Below are positions 22,451 through 34,000 of a stretch of 64,000 nt of DNA, piece after piece. Source of the stretch: Torymus aiolomorphi (Eukaryota; Arthropoda; Insecta; Hymenoptera; Torymidae); NCBI GenBank assembly GCA_036365515.1, contig CM070874.1, positions 207,570,297 to 207,634,296 of the forward strand. The letters are read 5' to 3'. The stretch's first letter is position 1; every line of letters begins with the position of its first letter. The notes below the pieces were generated by a model. It was not told the origin of the DNA, did no database searches, and saw nothing but the letters and a program-made list of their open reading frames with translations. The position numbers and the translations under genes were made by a program.

Positions 22451-23345
22451 AGCGGCAAGAGCAGCTTTGATAAGCCCATTTACGTTCTTAACCTCTCTGA
22501 TAGGTGGGCTGAAGGTACTTATTGTTGTTACAGATGGCTAATGCAGCGAGAGGAATCAATAACAACCACCGCCGCTGACTCTCCTTTCGTATGGTGATAT
22601 TTTCTTGTGTGGTTATTTATTAGTGATATGTGGTTTGCAGGTACTCGACTCTCCTCGCTTGGCTCTCAGATGATTAGCTGAGCCTCTGTTTATACTGTGT
22701 CGCTTTCCATGCTGATGCTGTCCCAGACAGTGATGGCAATTGAAGTTCTCTGCCAGTCCTTCCCTCACAGATGATCTAGCTGGTGGTTTAGCGGAGGACT
22801 ACTAGCAAATAGATGATCCTAATAAGCAAGTTGATGTCCATAAGGTAGAGCCTGCCTGAGCCGTAGCCGCACTAGGCTACTTCTGCAGTTCCAGCAGTGA
22901 TCCTCGAGTGTTAGTATTTTAGCATGTGAGGGGATAGGCGGAGAGGGGCAGCGAAGACTTTGAAAGTGTAGGGTGTGTGTTTAAAGGCGATGCGGGTATT
23001 AAAATTTTACCCATAAGCCTAGTTCGATTCTACAGTTCTAATTTCACCAGGGTATAAGAACTCGCCTCGGGGATCTGTTGCTTAATGATACATTATTGTG
23101 TATCCGCAGACTTCCCAGCGAGACTTTCCTAACTAATCTTCTTTTCAAGCGCTGTAGGACTGACGTCAGCTGGCAATGTAGATTTGTTGGTACATTTGCC
23201 ATGTTACAATTTCAATCTATATATTCAATCATAATTGGTCATATATACATTTCTGTACTGTTCTACTTTGTTTCAGGTGTAAATTACTTTCAAGAAATAT
23301 TTTTAAAAATGATTTATTACAACACTTTAACACAATTATTAAAAT
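22450..23345 (+). repeat. Transcript-like unit A, paralogue of 54,800-55,830
   Basis: Ordered blocks are shared with the second locus: ttaacctctctgat, ttgttacag, gctgg/ctaatgcagcgag, atttattagtgatatgtggt, ctcaactctcctc, agtgttagta-ttta, atgaggggatag, agggtata-gaact, gcagactt and gtaggactgacg. Several blocks end in consensus 3' splice sites (tgttacag, tttgcag). No long frame exists, so it is either a duplicated spliced non-coding transcript or an unrecognised element. Confidence 0.5.
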
Positions 23346-24425
23346 AATAAGTTCGAGCGTAGCGTTCTTAACATTCTAGTAATTTAAAAAGAATATTCTG
23401 GATAAATGATTATTTGACAATTATAACATACCTCTATAACAACAGAAGACGAGACTTCTGTATAATCATATTCCCATCCTCTATCACAAGCAATGACTGC
23501 GGCAGTATCGTTGCGTGAAATTATTTTTTCTATGGATTCTTTCAGTATCATATAAGTCCAATTGATATCATATCTTGTACATTGGCTGTATAATTTGTCA
23601 TATTCCTGTATTTTTAAAATTAAAATAGAATTATTACTATTATGATTGTTGAAACTATTGAATTATCGAAAAATCATTATTTTATTAATTACTTATTATT
23701 TTTACACGAATCTCATATGAGAGAGAACTATTATAAAGCAAAGAAGATTACTTTGCTACATTTTCAAAGAAAAAGCCTTTGAATAGTCAAAATTTTTCAA
23801 ACCGAGCAGTAGCGGGCAGTAAAAATTGAAAAGCGCCCGTTGCTTACAGTAGCGCCTGCTGCTAGCGGGTGGTAAAAATCGAAAAGCGCCCGCTACTCGC
23901 ACACGCTCGTCTCAGCGTGTGGAAGAGTGGTTGTTTGCCTGTGCATGTGCGTGAACAGGCTCGAACATTGCACAACTCGATAGGAAAAATAGTATACGAT
24001 ACTCATGCGCTGGGTAGATCATCCCTTACTTGCTGTTCGTCACCCGAGTCAAGCGAGGGCCACAAACTCCGCGAGTACGGGAATCGCCTACAATATTTAG
24101 AATACTGAAATGTGCTCCAGTTTATTCAACTCGCCACAAAATCTGTCATGTAGTACAAAACTGCGACGAAATTGTGCACTGAGTAATGGCGTGAGGTACA
24201 AAAAATGCCAGTGTCACCTAAAATCAAAGGAGAAAGAGAGAGAGGAGACATCGTCCGGGCGATCGGCAGTGCCACACGACGCCGTCGCATCAGCAGTGCG
24301 TAGTGAAAATTCGAAGTGACTAGTACTCCTCCAACAGAGAATAATAAGCATATATATAAGTATTTCTCTGGAACTTTTAACTTTTAGCTAAATAGGAATT
24401 TCCAAATTTAATGTTTAGACACATT
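23345..24425. other. Spacer with small GC-rich repeats
   Basis: Near 23,810-23,895 the block gaaaagcgcccg appears twice (tgaaaagcgcccgttgc, cgaaaagcgcccgctac). The plus frames at 23,869-24,108 and 24,110-24,319 match nothing I know. Confidence 0.35.
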
Positions 24426-24765
24426 CACAAAACTCATTTTTTATATATGTAAAAGTTCGACAAGTGTTGCAAATAGTGGAAATGAAAGAAATATTGCTCG
24501 TTTGTGGCATGGAATGCTATTATTATCAAATTTCATGACGTACCTTGTGAAACGTGTGCATGTGCTTTTATGTACGTGTAATATGGATCATATTATAAGT
24601 AAAGATAAATAAATTAAATATAAAAAAGGGTAAATAGTAAAAATAAAAAAGTAGAATAAGAAAGTTGTAATAAAATAAATGTAAAAATAAGTTGATTAGG
24701 TGATTATATGCGGATCCAAGCAAATTTTTGATTTTCTGAAAGTAAATGAGCAATACGTGACTTTA
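24425..24765 (-). repeat. Dispersed repeat family R, copy 1
   Basis: The reverse complement matches 39,030-39,340 (cacgtgt/acgtgtgcatgtgctttta, gtggcatggaatg, tgcaaatagtgg, atataatcac) and, more weakly, 50,765-51,080. It is non-coding. Confidence 0.75.
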
Positions 24766-25020
24766 ATTATGTAAATTATAATGGAGTTCCGAGATAAAAT
24801 ACGAAGAAAAGAAGGATCTCGGTTCTCCGTATTCTATCGAACTCGATTGGCTCTCGTTCCCGCGAATTCGTGCATCTCGAATGTTTGTTTACATCGCTCG
24901 GACGATGTATTCGCGAGCTGCGTGCGGGGACAGCGCCACTTTGGCGGTTGCAAAGTCGCACTCGATTCATATTCGAATCAAATTCTCTCGGGCCGTCGAA
25001 CCGCGTGGACGCGAACGTAG

Positions 25021-25197
25021 ATCGTTCGGAGAAACCTCCACTCGAGAATACCGCTAGTCAAGGTCGAGGAGCACGCTCGGATCATATCTCTCCTCACCAC
25101 CAAGTCCAACCAGAAAAATGTATTGGACGTGCTGGTCACCGGCGCACCTTTACTGGGTCTGCCCAGTAATGACAAAAGTCGTTCACCAAATATTTAA
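25021..25197 (+). CDS. Unrecognised 58-codon frame with protein-like composition
   Basis: After a stop at about 25,018 the frame runs 58 codons to TAA. It contains VKVEEHARIISLLTTKSN and NVLDVLVTGAPLLGLPSND, which look like a soluble protein rather than random AT-rich translation. No start codon is visible, so it could be an exon fragment or a retrocopy. I do not recognise the family. It lies in a short GC-rich patch (24,780-25,180). Confidence 0.25.
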   Translation: MVRRNLHSRIPLVKVEEHARIISLLTTKSNQKNVLDVLVTGAPLLGLPSNDKSRSPNI

Positions 25198-25750
25198 TCT
25201 TGTACTACAGCTGTACTATAACGTTTCTTTCTCTCGAATCAACCCTGGTTAAAGACACCAATATTCTATTTTTCTTTTCTATAGTTAATTTCATACAATC
25301 AGTTATATGCATAAATCTTCATGACATAATTATAATATAGTTGGTTGTTGTGTTGAAACCCCAACCAATTATCTTCCTTCTCTGCTGCTTTAAAACTTTC
25401 GGGTCATGCCGTTTTCCTCTCACCGAAACCCACATTTATCCTACAAGTTAAATATATATTTTCACGTTTTTGTCAGTATAAATATGCACACAGTTACTTA
25501 GATCAATTTTTTTTTGGGGTTTTTATCATATATAAACCGTTCAAGTTTCAAAGTTCAATTTCCAATCATATATGTATTGTTCCTCTTGCTCCACTTAAAA
25601 GCGAATCCATAATTATATGCTTATATACATATGAAAAGCATAATAGAGGAAAATGCGTTTGACATTCGTTCGTAGGAGTGAGATATATGTAGTAAAATCT
25701 GTAATCGCCACCCACTTGGAAATACACCTGCATGCGCTTTTGCAATCATC
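25197..25750. other. AT-rich spacer, no gene seen
   Basis: Low-complexity AT-rich sequence with no repeat copy that I can match elsewhere. Confidence 0.4.
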
Positions 25751-25756
25751 TGTACC

Positions 25757-26040
25757 ATGAGGATACCCACCTTCGACGGGTATAATATACCCGTCGAAGA
25801 CTTCATCAAAATTATCAATCGTGTAGGCAGACATGAGCCGCCAACACATATGCAACCCTTTATAGCTGATATCGTAAATAATCTATATGTTAATGCATGG
25901 GACATCGCTCATAATTATTTTTATGAACATTTTTGGGATCTCCTGGACCGCCTTCGTACACATTTCAGCAGAAAAGTTACATGGAACAACAAAGCACCCG
26001 CGCTCCTTGATGTTCACAGGTCTAATGGTAATATATTATA
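25757..26040 (+). pseudogene. Retrotransposon gag-like fragment
   Basis: The peptide MRIPTFDGYNIPVEDFIKI, then PPTHMQPFIADIV and FWDLLDRLRTHFSRK, has the layout of gag-like capsid fragments of insect LTR elements (FDG...PVEDFI...LKTHF). Only about 95 residues survive. The frame then runs into the 438-bp satellite (SNGNILYMDELRS), so the downstream end is lost. No LTR or pol sequence is adjacent. A 29-bp palindrome overlaps the first codons. Confidence 0.55.
25771..25799. repeat. Perfect 29-bp palindrome
   Basis: cttcgacgggtata and its exact reverse complement are separated by one base. It overlaps the codons for FDGYNIPVEDF in the gag-like fragment. Confidence 0.9.
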
Positions 26041-28030
26041 TATGGACGAACTCAGAAGTAAACATTTTTACCACTAAGAATCATTTTTCTAAAACATAAA
26101 TACAGTTTTCAACCAAATTTAGAAAAATTTAGAAAAAATGTTTCTCGTACAGTTTGGAGGTTATAAAAATTGATTTGACAATACTCTTCATTTTTCCCCT
26201 AATCTACATTAAATTAGCTGTAAGTAAAAACAAAAATCATCCGAATCGGTGGTTTCTGTCTGGAGTAACTTTTTTTCTAAATCCAAATAATAAGCTAATC
26301 GGTAAAAAGTATTAGGATATGATCATTAAAAGTTTTTAATATTACAGATCACTTAATTTTTCATAACTACCTCACAAAGTCATAGTGCATGACAGATTAT
26401 CATATTAACATGTCTTTGCGGCGAAGTATTCCACGTAGAGCTGTTAGGTTATGTTTCTTAGGTGTAGAGGTTATATATTATACATAGATGAACGCAGGAG
26501 GCAACATTATTCCCAAAATGAATCATTTTTCTAAAACTTAAATACGGTTTCCTACAAAATTTTGATAAATACGTATGTTTCTTGTAGAGTTTGGAGGTTA
26601 TAATAATTGATTTGACAATACTCTTTATTTTTCCCCTAATCTACATTCAATTAGCTGTAAGTAAAAACAAAAATCATCCGAATCGGTGGTTCCTGTCTGG
26701 AATAACTTTTTTCTAAATCGAATTAATAAACTAATCGGTAAAAAGTATTGGGATATGATCATTAAAAGTTTTTAATATTACAGATCACTTAATTTTTCAT
26801 AACTAACTTACAAAGTCATAGTGCATTATAGATTATCATATTAACATGTCTTTGCGTCGAAGTATTCAACGTAGTTGTTAGGTTATGGTTCAAAGGTGTA
26901 GGGGTTATATATTATACATGGAGGAACTCAGGGGGCAACATTTTTTCAAAAAAGAATCATTTTTCTAAAACTTAAATACGGTTTCCTATAAAATTTTGAA
27001 AAATACCTATGTTTCTTGTAGAGTTTAGAGGTTATAATAATTGATTTGACAATACTCTTTATTTTTCCCCTAATCTACATTCAATTAGCTATAAGTACAA
27101 ACAAAAATCATCCGAATTGGTGGTTTCTGTGTGGAATTACTTTTTTTCTAAATAAAAATAATAAGCTAATTTGTAAAATGGTTTAGGTTATGGTCATTAT
27201 AAGTTTTTAATGTTACAGATCACTTATTTTGTCACAAATACCTTACAAAGTCATAGTTCATTACAGATTATCATATTAACCTGACTTTGTGGCGAAGTAT
27301 TCATCTGCAAGGTGTTTAGGTTATGGTTCACAGGTGTAGGGGTTATATATTATACATGGATGAACTCAGGAGGCAACATTTTTCCCAAAAAGAAACATTT
27401 TTCTGAAACTTAAATACGGTTTCCTACAAAATTTTGAAAAATACCTATGTTTCTTGTAGAGTTTGGAGGTTATAATAATTGATTTGACAATACTCTTCAC
27501 TTTTCCCCTAATCTACATTTAATTAGCTATAAGTACAAACAAAAATCATCCGAATCGGTGGTTTCTGTGTAGAATTACTTTTTTTCTAAATCAAAATAAT
27601 AAGCTAATCTCTAAAAAGGTTTAGGTTATGGTCATTAAAAGTTTGTAATGTTACAGATCACTTATTTTGTCATAAATACTTTACAAAGTTATAGTGCATT
27701 ACAGATTATCGTATTAACCTGACTTTGCGGCGAAGTATTCATCTTCAAGTTGTTAGGTTATGGTTCACAGTTATAGAGATTATATATTATGCATGGATGT
27801 ACAGAGGAGGCAACATTTATTCCAAAAAGAATCATTTTTCTAAAACTTAAATACGGTTTTCTACAAAATTTAGGAAAATACCTATGTTTCTTGTTGAATT
27901 TGGAGGTTATAAAAATTTGTTTAACAATTTTCTTTATTTTTCCTCTAATCTACATTTAATTTGCTATAAGTAGAAACAAAAATCATCCAAATCGGTGGCT
28001 TCTGTGTGGAGTTATTTTATTTTGAAAAAA
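26030..28030. repeat. Satellite-like tandem repeat, about 438-bp unit, 4.5 copies
   Basis: tttttcccctaatctaca recurs at about 26,192, 26,630, 27,062, 27,502 and 27,940. The intervening order is constant: aaaatcatccgaatcggtgg, attacagatcactta, tacaaagtcatagtgca, ggttatatattatacatgga, ctaaaacttaaatacggttt. Copies are well conserved, so the array is fairly young. No open frame or ribozyme core was found. Confidence 0.92.
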
Positions 28031-28149
28031 AAAATCGGGTTTTAGCCCACTGTGCGCCGTCACCTTATCACCGTAACTTATCAAACGGCCCTGGGACTCG
28101 ATGGACTTATAACCTGTTTCAAACAGGCCGGACCTATCACCATGGTGGA

Positions 28150-28551
28150 AGTCATATCTGAAAGTTTACGCCAGCGGCTAGGATCACCTTCAAGGATCAA
28201 AAGGATGCCACAATAGCGGAAAAATATAAGGACCTTTGGTTATTGGAAACCACTTTGGCCCCCGATACTGAAACAATGCCTATCCCACCACAAAAATCGA
28301 GAAAACCAGCCCATACACCCGAATCCGAAACCGAGGAGAAGACTCGTATCTTTTGTCAAATACCTTGGCCAAAAGATCAGAAAGTAACGCAGGAACAACT
28401 AGAAGAAGAATTCTTTAACTATTTTGCTCATTTTAGAGTTCTGGAATATGTTCATACAATAAAGGATAAACAAGATCGAATTTCTCACGGGTTCGTCAAA
28501 TACCTGGACGAAGAATCAGCACAAGGAGCTCTGTTGAACTACAGCTGTTAA
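28150..28551 (+). pseudogene. RNA-recognition-motif protein fragment (retrocopy-like)
   Basis: The uninterrupted frame contains ARITFKDQKDATIAEKYKDL, then an acidic/Pro linker, then an RRM start (TRIFCQIPWPKDQKVTQEQ) with the RNP1-like segment ISHGFVKYLDEESAQGALLN. It ends at TAA at 28,549. Upstream (28,055-28,150) a shifted frame gives FKQAGPITMVEVISESL, like part of a preceding RRM, so the copy is frameshifted and 5'-incomplete. There is no ATG or intron. The RBM45-like arrangement is a guess. It probably derives from an RNA-binding protein gene. Confidence 0.5.
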
Positions 28552-28904
28552 ATTGTCATCCAGTTTAATTATTCAGACAATTTTACACGGTAAACCCGAC
28601 AGTGAGTACGCGCCGCAGTTCTTACAACAGAAACCCGACAATAAATCGTTCGCCTCGCTTCCCCTTCCCAGCCTCACTATCTGACCCCGCGTTCGCGCCT
28701 ATACCCTGACCTCGCCTCCGGAACTTCCTATAAAACGACCCAGGTTGCGAGAGAGACCGCACGCCTCTCGGTATGCGTGCACACGCCGAATTTCACCCGA
28801 ACTGCAAGGACCGAGGGCTGAAAGAAGGGGCCTCTCGGCGATAGCCAGAAAAGAAACTTACCGCACACAGGGCGACGATAGCACCGATGACCTGCCGCTG
28901 GATC

Positions 28905-29135
28905 GCCTCTCTCTCCTCTCTCTCTCTCTCTCCCTCTCTTCCGACGCTATACTCCTCTCTCTCTCTCTCTCTCTCTATGCACTTCACTTCCGAGGACTTT
29001 CCGCACCACACACGACTCTCTCTCTCTTTCCCAATACTCTCCAAATTACCCGCTACACTACACTCCTCTCGCTACACTCTCTCTACACTCCTCTCTCTAC
29101 ACTCTCTCTACACTCTCTCTACACTTCCTCTCTAC
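28905..29135. repeat. CT-rich simple repeat block
   Basis: Interrupted (CT)n at 28,907-28,980, then ctctacact repeats to about 29,135. Confidence 0.85.
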
Positions 29136-29709
29136 CCTACACTCCAAACATACTGCGCGACACTCGCTAGCACGTCTGAACTTCAACACGGCTCACTTGA
29201 GAATGCCGCCAAGATAGATGTCTTGGCGTCTCTTCCTTCTTCTCCGCTCTCCTTCCGGCTTCTTCGCAATCCTCTGCGCTCCGCATTGGCTGCCAATCAC
29301 GCTTTTCCTTGCGTGTTGCTCACTCTGCATGTATGTGAGTTTCGCCGGCTCTGTTTGCTCCAACCGGGAGTAGCCATGCTTCTATTCGGCATATGATTGG
29401 GCCGAGCGGACTGACGTCACGCCGATTTCCCCCAACTGGTACCTGCGCGCCCTTTATGAATTAATCTTGGTTCAAAAAAGTTAAAGTCAGTGGAGGCGCA
29501 GATTTAACAGCATAGGCGCCAACACTCTGTACACAACTCCCCCGCGCATTCTGTTATACGGCTGTGCGTTGTGGTGGAGTGCGCGGGAGCCGCTATCGTA
29601 TAGCCTCTCTCTCCTCTTCGCCATGCCGGTCTCGGTACACGGCCGCACGTTGGCTGCTCGGCTATAGCCAGCCTCGTCTTCTCTGTCTCGCTCCGCTATG
29701 TTTCTTCTA

Positions 29710-29742
<33 letters not shown>

Positions 29743-30136
29743 TGCGCTCTCTCTGCTAGCTGTGTACTGTAGGTGTCATTACGGTGCAGGGTTGGGCGCC
29801 TGGTCTACAGCCGTTCTGCCTTTCCCCCCCCGCCCCCGACCGCTCCTCTCGGCCGGCCGTAGCTGTGCCGGTAGCTACTCTAGCCGCTGCTCATGCAGTG
29901 CTCTCTCTCTCTCTCTCGCTAGCTATCTACTCTCTTCCCCTCTCTCGCGCCATACTCTTACGTGCAGCTCGCCGGGCCGTCGTCGCTGGTTTATTCCTCG
30001 TCCCCTCTCTCTTGCTTGCCCTCTCTCACTCCCATCGCGCGCACTCTCTCGCGTACGCACACACTCTCCGATCTACTCATTCCCTCACTCTCTCGCCATC
30101 TGTGTGCACTACGCACGTGCCGTCGTTGCCGATATT

Positions 30137-30252
<116 letters not shown>

Positions 30253-31214
30253 ACTCCTACACGCTCGCATTCGCTCTCTCTCACCCACTCTCATCGCGCA
30301 GCTAGTCTCTCGCTCGCGGTGCGCAGGCGCGTTCCCGACGGTCATTCGCGTACGCGTGTATCTCGTGGTACAGGTGTTATCGCGACCTCACATTTCTGCC
30401 CCGTAACCGCGTGTCCTGGGGCTTCGCGTGTGTAATCTCGTATCTGTGTCTCGTGTGCTCCGTGTCAGTGTTAGTGTTGTATAGTGTACGTGGTGTATGA
30501 GTGCGTCTCTCGCCCGGGCTTGCTGCTCGGCTCGCTGCCGTCACTTCACATGTCATGGCTGCGGACGAGAGCTCGTGGGTGCGCCCGGCGTCGGCTTAGC
30601 TGTTTTATACAGCCAGCGAGTCAGCGTCGAGCGCGCGGGCACGAGGCTCGCTTTTCTTCGCCCTGCTTCTTCGCCGCCGCTGCCATCATCGTCGTCTGCA
30701 TCGTCGCCTCGTTAGAAATGTTGCTGCCAGTGTAGGTCGGTAGGTGTGTGCACGAGTGTGCGTGTGCGCGACAGGTGTCGCCGTTGCGCCGTGTCGGCTG
30801 CTCCTGTCCTCAACACATAAAAGATTTACACATTAGCCTGATGCAGTGAATGCATTTTTGGGCAAGGTGTCGAGGAAGCAGCCGACTTATACATATACCT
30901 ATAGGGCATATTGTGCGTGGAAATCCACGTCACAGTGCTCGTCGTAGAAATAGCACCCGAAGGCACCGAGTTCTAGGGATCAGTTCGCGGAATTAACCGA
31001 AATAGTCTCCCTGGCCTCCCGTTACAAAATATATATTACAAATTGCTAGATTAAATTAAAACCACTCAACGTTTAATTAGTAAATAGGCTATGGCCATCT
31101 GTTAAGATTTAGCTTTATCGTAATAGGAAAAAAATGTAATTTTTTCAAAAAAAAAAAAAATTTGAATTAAAAAAAAAATTCTTAAGCATTAAGGGGGAGG
31201 CAGGGGCATTTTGA

Positions 31215-31223
31215 ACATAAAAG
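31215..31223. repeat. 9-bp target duplication of PLE 1
   Basis: acataaaag here and at 32,966-32,974. The right palindrome arm shows the uninterrupted target ttttatgttcaaaatgcc. Confidence 0.7.
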
Positions 31224-31876
31224 AAACCACTTTTGAACTTTTAGAATCATCCTGTCTGAGCACACACAAAAATGATATACTACTATTTAAAAGATACGTT
31301 GATGATTGTTTTCTAATCACAAAAAAAGATAAAACAGATGACATTCTTTCCTCTTTTAATAGCTATAACGAACATTTACAATTCACTATAGAACGAGAAA
31401 GCAATAATAGCATAAGTTTTTTAGACGTCAAACTCAGCAAAACCGAAAATAATAACATAATTACAAATTGGTACCGTAAGAACACTGCCTCTGGTCGTTA
31501 TATCAGTTACCTCTCTCACCACCCCCAATCACAAAAAATAGCCATAATTTATAATTTAGTTGACAAATCCATTAAACTCTCACATCCAAAATTCCACCAG
31601 GAAAACCTAAATATTGTTAAACATTACCTCCGTTGCAATTCCTATCCTGAACATATCATCAATAATTACATAAAAAAGAGATTAAAAACTTTTGAAAATC
31701 CACCAACTAATCTAACTAGCAGACGCACCATTCTGCTAAAAGACAAAGTAGTTCTTCCGTACATTAAACACCTCACACCCAAAATCAATAACACCTTACT
31801 GAGGCACAACTTGGTCCCGATTAACAAAACAACCAACAAATTTAGTAACATAATAAGATTATGCAAGACCGCCTAA
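31224..31876 (+). pseudogene. PLE reverse transcriptase C-terminal part
   Basis: The frame carries the catalytic LFKRYVDDCFLI (motif C), SISFLDVKLSKTEN, then TNWYRKNTASGRYISYLSHH and IINNYIKKRL, typical of Penelope RT and its connection to the endonuclease. The N-terminal RT motifs are missing through 5' truncation. The frame stops at 31,874-31,876, where the endonuclease continues in another frame, so one frameshift is present. Confidence 0.88.
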
Positions 31877-32310
31877 AACATTCAGATACCTATGGGATTG
31901 TTTACAAAATTGATTGTAATGATTGCTTATCGACTTACATTGGCATGAGTAAGAGAAAACTCAAAAAACGGACCTACGAACACATAAGAGCCGTAAAGAA
32001 TTGCTCAAGTAATTCCGCTTTAGCCATACACGCAGAAAAAACTGGTCACACTATAGATTTCGAAAAAGTAAAAATTTTAGATGATGAAACTAATTTCTTC
32101 AAACGGTCATTTTCAGAGATGCTTAATATACACTACCATGAAAACACACTAAACTACATAGAAGACACGCAATTCCTTAAGACTTCCTACAAAAAAACAA
32201 TAGATTTAATAAAAAATATTGTACCGCCTCCTAACATTCACACATATCTGTTCGGTTGCCTCCACCTTTCCTTCCACACGACTAAAATTCGTCTGCACGT
32301 ATCCGGGTAG
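31861..32310 (+). pseudogene. PLE GIY-YIG endonuclease part
   Basis: The peptide TYGIVYKIDCNDCLSTYIGM contains the GIY-YIG pair with the Cys pair typical of PLEs, followed by SKRKLKKRTYEHIRAVKN and HAEKTGHTIDFEKVKIL. This domain nicks target DNA to start reverse transcription. Length to the stop at 32,310 is normal for the domain. It is out of frame with the RT upstream, so the copy is dead. Confidence 0.88.
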
Positions 32311-32871
32311 TATGATGTAGAGAGGTGGCATAAGCGACGCTGGTCTATTGTCTATACTAGCCTTAGTGCCAGTGTAGCGAAGCCCCGCCGACTTCCTACA
32401 GTCATGCTTCCCTATTCTAACCGTGTGAGAGTCTCGCTGGTTCTCTCCCACTTAAACGCCTCACCCTTCCTTTGCCATCTTTTAAATTTCAGCTAATTTT
32501 CGAATTTGATATCGTTTCTTCAGTGTTGCTCCAAGTGCCATCGATTACAAGTGTCCTTGTAGCAACAATGAAAGTGAGACGAAAGGAAGGATGTGAGTTT
32601 TCTGTTTCTTTATAGTATTATTTGGTTTTTTTTTTACTACGTTCTGTTTTTCACTGAGCTTTCAATAAAAAAATTTTTTTTTAGCACTTTGGTCCAACCG
32701 GTTTTTACACACATGTATATATTTTTATAACAACTACAATAGCGATTGACTGTAACGACGTTATTATGCGTTAAAATTTGATAGCATAAGGTATTTGTTT
32801 TTTACATTTTAAGATTATGTTCTCGTCGTTTACATTCGATTGTATGACAATTTTCTATTTTAATTGTAGCC

Positions 32872-32905
32872 CTGAAGAGGAGGATAAAATAACCCTCGAG
32901 ACGTT
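32872..32905 (+). ncRNA. Hammerhead-like core at PLE 1 terminus (degenerate)
   Basis: CTGAAGA is followed by a stem-loop (GAGG...CCTC) and GAGACG where a functional hammerhead has GAAA. PLEs are known to carry minimal hammerheads. This copy has one core change and no clear stem III partner. Confidence 0.45.
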
Positions 32906-33784
32906 GGATTAAAATATATCAATTTTTAAACAATAACTCGTTCGTTGAAGTCCATTCCTCTAATCACATAAAAGAACCTACTTTCAGAAATTTTTTGGTT
33001 CTCGAAAGCCTAATTGGACTAGGTTTTTTCTCAATTTAAGGTTTTAAAAGAAGTATTATGATACTCGCATGAAATATACAATATTAATGATTGGGCCCTC
33101 TTTCTAATGAGAAAATTTCCTAACTTGTCTAAAATAATCTGATAATTTATATAAAACTTTCAAAGAGTAATTATCAATTGAAATTGCAATAAAAATGCAA
33201 AAAATCAAGAAAATTCAATTTCTGACCTCTAATATGCCCAAAACTATGGTTCTTAAAAATCTGAAAAAATTCAGGGATATCCAAAATAAATAGTAAAACA
33301 TTTTCTGAGAGTTTTAAGAAGATTTATTTTTTGACCTCTTGTTTTGACAGACTCGGCCATATATATACATATATATATATATTTTTTTTTATACATTTAT
33401 AAAGCCCGTTTTTTATATATAGGGACTTATACGGCCCGACCTAGAGTCCATTATTTCTTTAGTCACTTGCCATAGGAAACTCTGGGCTGTAGGTACTAAT
33501 ATACAGTCTTGGGCTATATAAACCGTGATAAGTGTATATATTATATATATATAGATATATATACCGGGTTCCCAAACTAAGATGTACACGAGATTTTCTC
33601 TCAGCCAAATTGATAAATTCGTCAAAATCTGAGGGCCCTAGGGATTTTCGGACCCAAGGAATCGAATGGCGCTGTCAAAAAATTCATAAAATGCCAAACA
33701 CAAAAAGTAAAAAAATTATTTTTTCGAAAAATATTTGCGGTACGGCTTTCATGATAGTTTCTTGTAGTTTGTTCAATTTGGAGG

Positions 33785-34000
33785 CTATACCACCTTTACC
33801 CGATAGCATTTCATGTAATAATATTTATTTAACGCATTTTTGAAAATTATATATTTTACTTTGGCTTGGACCGCAAACTCGCGTTCGAGAAAGCGGAATT
33901 GCGGAACTCGGAAAACGCCAGACTTTCCAAACTGTGACTCTAGCAAAGAAGCGGCAACTTCAACACGCAATATCTGAGCACAACTAAATAAAGCCAACAA
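33785..34000 (-). CDS. 71-codon frame in left palindrome arm
   Basis: The peptide begins with a Leu/Cys-rich stretch (LALFSCAQILRVEVAASLL), then ESQFGKSGVFRVPQFRFLER. A near-identical 71-codon frame lies in the other arm at 37,610-37,825. It reads outward from the palindrome centre. I know no homologue. The conservation may reflect arm-to-arm identity rather than selection. Confidence 0.2.
   Translation of the reverse strand: MLALFSCAQILRVEVAASLLESQFGKSGVFRVPQFRFLEREFAVQAKVKYIIFKNALNKYYYMKCYRVKVV

Larger units (their letters stand above)
31224..32965 (+). mobile_element. Penelope-like element, 5'-truncated (PLE 1)
   Basis: The insertion in the left arm is absent from the right arm. It begins inside the reverse transcriptase just before motif C and continues through a GIY-YIG endonuclease, a 3' UTR and a hammerhead-like core. 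A frameshift separates RT and endonuclease. The 9-bp flanking repeats fit a target duplication. Confidence 0.88.

Noticed and set aside
21878..22600. Overlapping frames in GC-rich DNA as host genes
   Set aside because: Frames overlap on both strands with no recognisable domain; high GC lowers stop frequency.
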